Positions 54,101-61,031 of a stretch of DNA of 64,000 nt are shown one piece after another. Source of the DNA: Ignavibacteriota bacterium. GTDB taxonomy: Bacteria; Bacteroidota; Ignavibacteria; Tepidaquicellales; Tepidaquicellaceae. The notes below the pieces were generated by a model, which saw only the letters and a program-made list of their open reading frames with translations, had not been told where the DNA came from and searched no databases. How positions within the stretch are numbered: position 1 is the first letter of the stretch; each line of letters starts with the position of its first letter. The position numbers and the translations under genes are program-made. The stretch spans positions 1-64,000 of the forward strand of contig JAPLFJ010000007.1 of assembly GCA_026390735.1 (NCBI GenBank), read 5' to 3'.

Positions 54101-57100
54101 ACCTGCACATTATTAATTATGTGCCTTCTCCTGTTAACGATGCAGGTACTCCTGTTTCAATCATTACTGACTACGACGGAAATACAAGGGATGCAGTAAT
54201 GCCCGATATTGGTGCATACGAATATGCTCCGCTGGCTCCTACTCTCGTTAGTCCTGTGAGTAATTCTACTGCAAATAATTTATCTCTGAACCTTGTATGG
54301 ACAAAGCCAATTGGAGCAATTGCATACAATCTTATAGTTGCAACAGATGCAGGATTTACAAATATCATTAAGCAGGATACAACATTGACCGATTCTCTTT
54401 ACACAGTCTCAAACCTGAATATGCTTACAACATATTACTGGAAAGTCAGTGCGAACATATACGGATGGGGAGCATTCAGCAGAACTTCCAATTTCAAAAC
54501 AATAGGTTCACCAACAGGTGTTGTTCTTAACCTGCCTGCAGACAATGCAATAAATCAGCCGACGACCGTAACGTGCAGCTGGTATAAAGCTGCTGATCAG
54601 ACTTTCCAGAAAAACAAAGCCAAAGGAAATTCTCCTGAATCAGGGCCACTGGCTGTTTCAAACTACTGGTTAGAATATTCAGTTGATTCATCATTTGCAA
54701 CAGGGGTTACCGTTGACAGTACATTAACAGACACAACAAAAGTACTTGCGGGTCTGAATAATCTTACACATTATTACTGGAGAGTGAAAGCAAAAAATCA
54801 GGCAGGATGGAATGCTTACGGTACTAAATGGAGTTTCACTACGATTATCAGTTCACCAGGTGCGCCTTCACTGATAAGTCCGATTAATAATGCAGCTTCG
54901 CTGCCTCTGTCTCTGGATTTATCCTGGAATAAAATAAATACTGCAGACTTTTACAATGTTCAGGTTTCAACCAACCCCGGTTTTACTAATATTGTGGTTA
55001 ATGACTCTGCAAGCGTGGATACAGTTAAGTCCATTTCAGGACTTAATCTCCTCACAAATTATTACTGGAGAGTAAGGTCTTATAACGTGAGCGGATGGTC
55101 TGCTTTCAGTAATTCCTGGACTTTCAAAACACTTGGTACTGCTACTCAGGTAGTTTTATCTTCTCCATTAAACGGAGCAATAAATGAACCTTTGACATTA
55201 ACCTGCAACTGGTTTAAAGCAGTTGATATGACAAACAAGTTGACTACTATAAACGGCAAAAATGGAAAGACTAACAACGGAAAAACGGACAACGGACAAC
55301 GGACAAGGAACAACTATGATTCTCCTCTTGCAGTTTCAAGTTACTGGTTTGAATACGGAACGGATTCGACTTTTGCAACTGTACTGTTCAGAGATTCAAC
55401 ACTGACAGACACAACAAAAATCTTATCCGGTCTAAGTTACTCTGCAAGGTATTACTGGAGAGTTAAGGCGAGCAATCAGATTGGATGGGGTGCATTCAGC
55501 AGCAACTGGTATTTCACAACCGCTCCGGATATCCCTGCGGTGCCGACATTAGTGTCACCTGCAAATAATTCAGTTGACCTTTCAGTTGTACCTGCACTTG
55601 ACTGGAACGATGCAGCGTATGCAGCAAATTACAGATTACAGATTTCAATAAGTCCGGCTTTTACACCAATCGCATACGATACTACAGGAGTTGTTCTTTC
55701 GCAGATTACTGTCCCTTCGGGAAAACTTACTACGAACAAACAGTATTACTGGAGAGTCAGTGCAACAAATTATACAGGTACAAGTGGTTATTCGACGGTA
55801 TGGAATTTCACAACTGCTCCGAATTCTCCGAACGTACCTGTGCTTTCTGCTCCTTCAAACGGTGCAACAGGTCAGCCGACTACGCTCAGTTTCAACTGGT
55901 TTAAAGCAGTTGAAACAATGTTGGACAATAAAACAAACAACGGACAACGAACAACGAACAAAGGAGATTCTCCTGATGGAATCAGTAAATACTGGTTTGA
56001 ATACGGAACGGATTCAACACTTGCAACATTTATTGCAAGGGATTCTTCTCTTACTGATACGACGAAAACCTTAACCGGTCTTGCAAATTATTCAGTATAC
56101 TACTGGAGAGCGAAAGCAAAGAATCAGACGGGCTGGAGTGGATTCAGTGCAATTTGGAAATTCACGACATTGCTTCCTGTTCCTGCAGCGCCTGTTCTTG
56201 TTTCACCTGCAACCAATACTACAGGTTCAACTCTGATCCCAGATCTCACCTGGAGAAAAGTAACTTATGCCGTAAGTTATAAGGTACAGGTATCCGCGGA
56301 CAGTTTATTTACGACTTCATTACTTGATACTATAGGTGTATTGGATACTACTTTTACTCTGGCAGCCGGTAAACTTACAGGAATGACTAAATATTTCTGG
56401 AGAGTAAGTGCTGTTAACGCAAGCGGAGCCGGTGTGTGGTCATCAGTATGGAATTTCAAAACTCTACAAAACCTGACACTAAACCTGAAAGTACTTCTTG
56501 AAGGATTCTGGAATGGTTCAAATCAGGTATCAGATTCGGTAACTGTTTATCTTGCAAATTCCACAGCACCTTATGCTTTTACAGACAGTGCTAAACTTGT
56601 TCTGTCAACATCAGGAACCTGTTCACCGAACTTTACAAAAGCGACAAACGGAAATTATTACATAGTGATAAAACACAGGAACCATCTTGAAACGTGGAGT
56701 AAACTTGCCAAATCATTCGTAACGAATGTTGCAGTAACTTATGACTTCTCAACAGCGGCAACACAGGCATTCGGCGATAACATGAAACAGGTCGGAAGTG
56801 TATGGGTACTGTTCGGCGGTGACGCAAACAAAGACGGTTCCATCGATGCAAACGACATCGGAATCTTTATAACAGAATTCGGTTCTCTTGGATACTTAAG
56901 AAGTGACTTCAACGGTGACCAGGACGTGAATGCATCAGACGTACTTATAATCTCGAACAACTTCGGTCTGATAAAGATTGTACCGGGCGGAGAACCTTTA
57001 GCACCTGAAACAAATAAGAATAAAAAAATGCAGTTCGAAAATACAATTAAATCAGGTAAGGATGTTCAAAAGCCTGTAAACAAAAGCAATACCGAAGCAG

Positions 57101-57129
57101 AGAATAAAAATAATAAATCCAATAAGTAG
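48193..57129 (+). CDS. Giant beta-helix/FnIII surface protein with C-terminal dockerin-like repeats
   Basis: The 2978-aa exported protein (signal ends SASAQ, residue 25) contains two large right-handed beta-helix regions (about 30-1190 and 1420-2005) built of NNN/TxxGNTISGxT-type rungs, joined by a beta-sandwich and a charged linker (about 1200-1410). About six FnIII-like modules (about 2016-2760) with YYWRVKAxNxxGWxxFSxxWxFxT follow. A pair of dockerin type I-like calcium repeats, GDANKDGSIDANDIG and DFNGDQDVNASDVL (about 2875-2915), precedes a Lys/Asn-rich tail. There is no T9SS domain. Heptamer arrays (55284-55311 and 55939-55966) add insertions at equivalent loops of two FnIII modules. 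A terminator follows 14 bp after the stop. Confidence 0.88.
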   Translation: MKKLFTYLFFTVIMAMSFAMSASAQVDVASTGGTPTASYTTLKGAFDAINAGTHTLVITIGISGNTTETDSAVINASGTGSALFSSIVINPTGGAARTITGAITGPLIYLNGADNVTIDGLNTGGNSLTVSNTATGVSSTVKFMNDASYNFLQNCTILGSTTSYGVVYFSTGTVTGNDSNTVNFCNIGPAGTNRPLTGIWSLATSTAIDNAYMSVTNNNIYDYFSATAATRGINLQTGNTNWTITNNRLYQTATRIYTTAATHYGINIVSGSGYTVTGNVIGFANSSGTGTTNLVGNTVALTGTFPSAYTTTGTANATRYTAINCNFTAGGTVSNIQGNTIAGFALYTSSGATTANGIFCGISIIAGNVNVGTTSGNTIGATTGQSSIYVATTTAAGVVVGIYSTTINTVTIKNNNIGAIDAVGTLATNCGAFMGIDAEGIGAVYDISNNNIGNATADNIRNGYTLSGTSLSNAGILTTTTGTGVLNGIYTTGSGATCRTSLNTLRGWATSTTGGINIFGIQNKGGCATSITADSNSFGTSATGWIRFAFASASNLYGIQINPSAFITYNNFSIQNNDFQGITYSVVSTGTVTLLSASVVTSNGQALNNCAINNNTFTNLNLNITTGSITFITTSYNVLAGGIENVNGNSIVGTFNKSGAGGAIWIMNDGAGSVPTAVINVTNNNFSNITVAGSTAIYGIYNSNGATPGPNKSFTGNTFSNWTCATGAILVISVDYGGSNGGNGNYIYNNTISNITTTTGAITGIVTNSFGGGNTELYTVAGNTISGFTSTSGAIIGIKTVSGTGMKANVYSNNISNLKTTTTGTIVGISSASATANIYSNTITGLQNTGTGASIYGITASGSPSIVYSNTINTFTSASTTAIVAGISVSAATSNVYLNKIYTLSNVGSATGVTNGIMITSASTQSKVYRNKIYDLTTSGAFSTTPGVNGVVISGGTSVLAYNNLVGDLKAPASTSPDAIRGISVTSTTASTTYGIYYNTVYMTGTSSGTGFGTTGIYHTASTSPTTATLDLRNNIIANNCTPTGSGLVVAFRRSAGTTGMLFNYASTSNFNDFYAGTPGANNLIYNDGTSSAILLNDFKTGVYPAGTVANRDSVSVTENPIFLSTTGTDANFLHINSATASQLESGGATIATYTSDFDSTARYPNTGYPLNPTYPPTSPDIGAVEFGGIPLKVNPPLIVYTPFLNTASVTSRTIVATITSVNGIPVSGTGMPTLYFKINAGSYTQVVSTIYATNQYQFVLSGTFNPGDTVSYYFVAQDNALPPNVIASPSAGASGYAANPPSASVPPTTPNIYYIVTQPALTGDYTVGLTLYNKISGRNISFAKVVSKVMKEVPVTETEQGVKDNGTSESGFAVNSKGKKELREVDEVKWVPMENGREYTDDLFIKKSENPNFSYPAGVNGIYASITAAVNDLNLRGVSGNTRFLLNDAVDSTETFPITVNVGNANLPGSSATVTIKPNTGVIASVSGSSTSTMFKIFNTNYVTIDGSNTMNGTTRDLTITNNSVTTPSVIWIGSYLTTPITNTVVKNCNLINGVNTSSAFIISEGTVLGNPGYFNNITVQNNTIQRAYYGIYAIGSVLTGNGSGTLITGNDLNVAGTNSIRIGGIYAQGLNSVTVSNNNIGNILNANLESPKGIWFATGTNSGTISGNNITTLSLTNVGAAALTGIYVTPGSTATSISVTNNTVSAFSNSGTAATFAGIYTTSPNTSVTGNTVSGLTQLGAAAYWGIFQTATVNASCSNNTVSGLTTATTGISTGINILGVSTGVTVSKNKVYNIKQTNATGYTAVGLALASSSSVSNIVVSNNLIYDVTGNGFASQTISNGYGINISSGAGYKLYYNTINLATNQTLATGVPACLLIGSTVTIANALDIRNNIFSIPATIGTNRYAVLCNAVSTVFQYINNNDYYTSGANVGYIGATNRADLTAWKTGTGKDSLSVSGDPRFVSATDLHIINYVPSPVNDAGTPVSIITDYDGNTRDAVMPDIGAYEYAPLAPTLVSPVSNSTANNLSLNLVWTKPIGAIAYNLIVATDAGFTNIIKQDTTLTDSLYTVSNLNMLTTYYWKVSANIYGWGAFSRTSNFKTIGSPTGVVLNLPADNAINQPTTVTCSWYKAADQTFQKNKAKGNSPESGPLAVSNYWLEYSVDSSFATGVTVDSTLTDTTKVLAGLNNLTHYYWRVKAKNQAGWNAYGTKWSFTTIISSPGAPSLISPINNAASLPLSLDLSWNKINTADFYNVQVSTNPGFTNIVVNDSASVDTVKSISGLNLLTNYYWRVRSYNVSGWSAFSNSWTFKTLGTATQVVLSSPLNGAINEPLTLTCNWFKAVDMTNKLTTINGKNGKTNNGKTDNGQRTRNNYDSPLAVSSYWFEYGTDSTFATVLFRDSTLTDTTKILSGLSYSARYYWRVKASNQIGWGAFSSNWYFTTAPDIPAVPTLVSPANNSVDLSVVPALDWNDAAYAANYRLQISISPAFTPIAYDTTGVVLSQITVPSGKLTTNKQYYWRVSATNYTGTSGYSTVWNFTTAPNSPNVPVLSAPSNGATGQPTTLSFNWFKAVETMLDNKTNNGQRTTNKGDSPDGISKYWFEYGTDSTLATFIARDSSLTDTTKTLTGLANYSVYYWRAKAKNQTGWSGFSAIWKFTTLLPVPAAPVLVSPATNTTGSTLIPDLTWRKVTYAVSYKVQVSADSLFTTSLLDTIGVLDTTFTLAAGKLTGMTKYFWRVSAVNASGAGVWSSVWNFKTLQNLTLNLKVLLEGFWNGSNQVSDSVTVYLANSTAPYAFTDSAKLVLSTSGTCSPNFTKATNGNYYIVIKHRNHLETWSKLAKSFVTNVAVTYDFSTAATQAFGDNMKQVGSVWVLFGGDANKDGSIDANDIGIFITEFGSLGYLRSDFNGDQDVNASDVLIISNNFGLIKIVPGGEPLAPETNKNKKMQFENTIKSGKDVQKPVNKSNTEAENKNNKSNK
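55276..55311 (+). repeat. AACGGAC heptamer array inside the giant gene, copy 1
   Basis: Three exact AACGGAC units (55284-55304), flanked by AACGGAA (55276-55282) and AAGGAAC (55305-55311), encode an Asn/Lys/Thr-rich stretch between WFKAVDM and SPLAVSSYWFEYG. The frame is preserved. Confidence 0.85.
55939..55966 (+). repeat. AACGGAC heptamer array inside the giant gene, copy 2
   Basis: AACGGAC, AACGAAC, AACGAAC and a decayed AAAGGAG sit at the same place in the next FnIII module of this type, between WFKAVET and SPDGISKYWFEYG. The frame is preserved. Confidence 0.85.
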
Positions 57130-57142
57130 TTAGTAAAAGAAT

Positions 57143-57181
57143 AAACTTCCATTCCTGTCCTTTCGGGGATGGAAGTTTTTT
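57143..57181 (+). terminator. Rho-independent terminator after the giant gene
   Basis: AAACTTCCAT (57143-57152) pairs perfectly with ATGGAAGTTT (57169-57178) and is followed by T. It separates the giant gene from the three T9SS genes downstream. Confidence 0.85.
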
Positions 57182-57294
57182 AAAGAAGTTACAAAGTAAT
57201 CCACCAAACAAGACGGCGGACCTACGGCAAGGTGACAAGAAATAACAAATAAAGAATTGAAAATTAAATTATTAAATAACATAAAACAAAGATT

Positions 57295-58119
57295 ATGAAA
57301 AAGATAATAACCATAGTACTGCTCTTGATTGTGATGGTGAACGTATCACCTGCACAGAAGGTTACATTCTCGTTTGGCAACAGGTCGATAGCAGCAGGAA
57401 TACTGTCTTACGACTTAATAGCAACAGTCCCAAGTGGTCAATACTGGGCAGTAGGTGCTGCAACGATAAGACTGAACATCAGTCCTAATCCTTCAACAGG
57501 GCTTACAATACATCCTGATAATCCTGTAATAAACCAGAACCCGAACATAAGTTCAGGCGGATATCAGCCGTTAAAAACACTTGCTGCATCCCCGACTATT
57601 ATGAGTTTTAACATATTAACTTTTAATACGAGTGGATTCTACAGGTTTAACCCGGGAACGTACACACTTGGAAAAGTAAGGTTTGACGTAGTAGGTTCAT
57701 TCGTAACAGACTCAATCAAGTTCAGGGTCAATCCACCGTTTACATCTGCATTAACGACAGTAAACGATTCAACGGTAGCACTTGTGTACCCGACAAATTT
57801 CACTATAATAAACCCGACAATCACAGGTACAGGAAATAACGTATCGGAATTACCGAAGGAATTTAAACTTTACGAAAACTATCCAAACCCGTTTAATCCT
57901 ACTACATCAATCAAGTATGACATTGCGAATAACTCATTCGTAAAACTCACAGTTTATGATGTAACAGGAAAAGAAGTGGAAACCTTAGTGAACGACAATA
58001 TGCAGGCAGGCAGGTACGAAGCAACTTTCAACGGAGCAAATTATGCAAGCGGAATGTACTTCGCGAAGATAGAAGCAGGAAGTTACAGGCATATAATTAA
58101 GATGGTAATGTTGAAATAA
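57295..58119 (+). CDS. T9SS-sorted cohesin-like protein
   Basis: The 274-aa secreted protein has a signal peptide (ends SPAQ, about residue 20), one beta-sandwich domain (about 22-180) and a T9SS type A domain (about 190-274, FKLYENYPNPFNPTT). The beta-sandwich has a hydrophobic pattern (YDLIATVPSG, GTYTLGKVRFDVVG) reminiscent of cohesin domains, but no diagnostic residue proves it. It follows the dockerin-bearing giant gene, which makes a cohesin-dockerin pair an attractive hypothesis. Its 3' end is the apparent source of the fragment at 38559. Confidence 0.8.
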   Translation: MKKIITIVLLLIVMVNVSPAQKVTFSFGNRSIAAGILSYDLIATVPSGQYWAVGAATIRLNISPNPSTGLTIHPDNPVINQNPNISSGGYQPLKTLAASPTIMSFNILTFNTSGFYRFNPGTYTLGKVRFDVVGSFVTDSIKFRVNPPFTSALTTVNDSTVALVYPTNFTIINPTITGTGNNVSELPKEFKLYENYPNPFNPTTSIKYDIANNSFVKLTVYDVTGKEVETLVNDNMQAGRYEATFNGANYASGMYFAKIEAGSYRHIIKMVMLK

Positions 58120-58136
58120 TCTCACAATATTCGATA

Positions 58137-60977
58137 ATGATTAAGCAAGATATGAGAAAAGTTATTTCTGTTTTTGTAATATTGATAATTGGGTATATAA
58201 CTTTATCCGGTCAAAAAATTGACGACAGGATTTGGAATTCAGATCCCAGAATAATGTCTGTAATTCCTTCGGGGGAATACAAAGGAATGCTTCCTTTAGT
58301 TTCTCCTGTCACAAATAAATTGTTTACTGAGCCTGTCACATACTATACACCGGCTGGAAATCTTACGGTAAGTCCTAATTTCAGAGTCCATCCGTCAACA
58401 ACGGTTCAATCGGAAGTCCCGATTACCAGACATCCGACAAATCCGCAGATATTATTCGGGAGTTCAAATGCTGCAGCAATGTCAGGCGGTACTTATCTTG
58501 CACTTTTAAGTGAAGGATGTTATGTCTCTACTAACGGTGGCACGAACTGGTTTGGTTCAGATACAACAATGGCTTACCCGATTACAAACCACGGTGGTGA
58601 TCCTGCTCCTGCTATAGGTCCTAATGGTTATTTCTATCAGTCATATTTGGGATACTCTGTTAAAGGTATTTATGCATCTTATTCAACCAATTATGGCTCG
58701 ACCTGGGCAAATTCTACTACTATTGTTACAGGTTCACAGGATAAAAATCATACCTTTGTAAACGACGTTCCTTCCAGTCCGTATTATGGGAGAGTATATG
58801 TTACATGGTCATTATTTACAGCAACTCTTCCAAATTGTGTAGTTGCATATTCATCCAATAGCGGTGCAACTTATTCAGGAGTTATAAATGTAGGTACATC
58901 TCCCGCAAGTCATTATCAACAGGGCGTTAACGGCGGTACTATGCCAAACGGCGATGCTGTAATATGCTGGCAGACTCCAACGAATACAATGCCATATACA
59001 GGTGATTATGTTGGTTTTGCAAAATCTACAGATGGCGGAGTTACATGGAACGCTAATAATAATGTTTATAATTGCAATGGTATAAGAGGAAACTTATTTG
59101 CTGCGAATATCAGGGTAAATGATTTTCCGTGGATGGGAATAGATAAAACAGGTGGAACAAGAAATGGATGGATTTATATAGTAACAGCAGAGAAGAATTT
59201 ATCCCCTGCAGGATCCGATGCTGATATTGTAATGCATAAATCTACTGATGGCGGAACTACATGGTCTGCAGGCGTCAGAGTAAATCAGGATGCATTAAAC
59301 AACGGGAAAGCTCAGTATATGCCTGCTTGCAGAGTTGATGAAACAGGTGGCCTTGATGTAATTTATTATGATAACAGAAATGTATCTGGCGATTCTGTTC
59401 AGGTTTACGTCTCGCGTTCAATTGACGGTGGTTCAACATTCTCTGATATTCGTGTTTCAGACCATAATTTTAAACCAGGTTCAATAGCAGGTTTGGCAGT
59501 AGGTTATCAGGGTGACTATATTGGTATAACTTCTGGTAACAGTAAAATATTTGCTTACTGGGCAGATAATTCAACGGGTATTTACCAGGCGTGGTTGGCA
59601 ACTATTGATATTGGCCCTTCTATTACTCATACTCCTCTGAATAATACTGAACAGATTTCAGGAAACAGACTTGTAAGTTGTACTATTTTACCAGCAGGTT
59701 CGGGAATAAATCCGGGTTTGACAAAACTATATTATGCAAAAAACGGAACAGCATGGTCTAATATTAATTTGACGAACTCAGGGACAAACTGGTCGGCAAA
59801 TCTTCCTCTTTCAGGAGCAGGTATTTATAATTACTATATAACCACTGCTGATTCACTTTCAAGGACAGTTACATCTCCGGAAAATGCTCCTGCAATCTAC
59901 AACACTTTTATTGCTGACGCTGATACTGTTAAACCACATATTATACATACACCTCTTCAAAATATTTCGAAACAATCCTGGCCTGTAAGTGTTACGGCTT
60001 CAGCGTATGATAATATAGGTTTAGATTCTGTTTGGGTAAGGTGGTATAAGGGAAATTCACCGTCGGTAATAAAACAGTTTAAACTTAATTTTGTTAGCGG
60101 TACAAATTATTCCTCTTTATTTAATTCTTTGAATGCTGATGTAAATACAGGAGACTCAGTTTTCTATCGTATTGTAGCTCAGGATGTTTCTTCAAATCAT
60201 AATAAAGATTCCACAGTAATGTATAAGTTTGCAATTACAAATGTATTTTCTAATTATGTTTGCAGAAATGTTTTTATTCCAATAAGGGATACAATTAATT
60301 CCTATGATAGTTTTCAGGTTGGAACTCATCTGAATATACTAAAGGTTAATTTCACGATGGTAGATTTGGTTCATACCTATGACGGCGATGTTTTATTTTC
60401 TCTCAGGTCACCTTCAGGAACAGAAGTTGTGCTTTCTGCTTATAACAGTGGCGGCCTTTTTGGTGCAAACTATGCAAATACTGTGTTTAATGATTCAGCA
60501 ACTGTTCCAATCTCTGGTGGGTTAGCACCTTTTACGGGAACATTTAAAGCAGATAGTTCATTGTCGGCTTTTTCTGGTCAGGATGCATACGGATGGTGGA
60601 GATTTAGGGTCTTTGATGCTGCTGTTTCAGATACAGGGCATATAAGCCAGTATTGTGTTCAGATATTGACACCGGGTACTATTACAGGTACTAATAATAA
60701 TGGTATTGTCCCGTCGTTGTATTCTTTGTCACAAAACTATCCGAATCCTTTTAATCCTGTTACTAAAATAGATTTTTTGTTACCAATACCGGATTTTGTT
60801 ACTCTGAAAATTTATGATATACTCGGAAGAGAAATTAAGACACTCGTGAATGAGCCTAAATCAGCAGGTAAGTATTCAGTTGATTTCAATGGTTCTGAAT
60901 TCACAAGCGGTATATATTTCGCAAGGCTAGTAGCTGGAAATTATAAAAATATTATCAAGATGATTCTATTAAAATGA
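58137..60977 (+). CDS. T9SS-sorted BNR/sialidase-like protein with P-domain
   Basis: The 946-aa secreted protein carries a signal peptide (ends TLSGQ), sialidase-like BNR motifs (STNGGTNWFG, STDGGVTWN, STDGGTTWS, SIDGGSTFS; about 75-480), a central beta domain (about 490-700), a proprotein-convertase P-domain (about 709-860: HTYDGDVLFSLRSPSGTEV, GWWRFRVFDAAVSDTG) and a T9SS domain (about 865-946). P-domains usually stabilise or bind partners. The first Met (58137) or Met6 (58152) could be the start. It lies 17 bp after the cohesin-like gene. Confidence 0.88.
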   Translation: MIKQDMRKVISVFVILIIGYITLSGQKIDDRIWNSDPRIMSVIPSGEYKGMLPLVSPVTNKLFTEPVTYYTPAGNLTVSPNFRVHPSTTVQSEVPITRHPTNPQILFGSSNAAAMSGGTYLALLSEGCYVSTNGGTNWFGSDTTMAYPITNHGGDPAPAIGPNGYFYQSYLGYSVKGIYASYSTNYGSTWANSTTIVTGSQDKNHTFVNDVPSSPYYGRVYVTWSLFTATLPNCVVAYSSNSGATYSGVINVGTSPASHYQQGVNGGTMPNGDAVICWQTPTNTMPYTGDYVGFAKSTDGGVTWNANNNVYNCNGIRGNLFAANIRVNDFPWMGIDKTGGTRNGWIYIVTAEKNLSPAGSDADIVMHKSTDGGTTWSAGVRVNQDALNNGKAQYMPACRVDETGGLDVIYYDNRNVSGDSVQVYVSRSIDGGSTFSDIRVSDHNFKPGSIAGLAVGYQGDYIGITSGNSKIFAYWADNSTGIYQAWLATIDIGPSITHTPLNNTEQISGNRLVSCTILPAGSGINPGLTKLYYAKNGTAWSNINLTNSGTNWSANLPLSGAGIYNYYITTADSLSRTVTSPENAPAIYNTFIADADTVKPHIIHTPLQNISKQSWPVSVTASAYDNIGLDSVWVRWYKGNSPSVIKQFKLNFVSGTNYSSLFNSLNADVNTGDSVFYRIVAQDVSSNHNKDSTVMYKFAITNVFSNYVCRNVFIPIRDTINSYDSFQVGTHLNILKVNFTMVDLVHTYDGDVLFSLRSPSGTEVVLSAYNSGGLFGANYANTVFNDSATVPISGGLAPFTGTFKADSSLSAFSGQDAYGWWRFRVFDAAVSDTGHISQYCVQILTPGTITGTNNNGIVPSLYSLSQNYPNPFNPVTKIDFLLPIPDFVTLKIYDILGREIKTLVNEPKSAGKYSVDFNGSEFTSGIYFARLVAGNYKNIIKMILLK

Positions 60978-61031
60978 TGCGTATAAAAACGAAATTGGTA
61001 CGAAATAAAATATATATATTATACTAAAACT

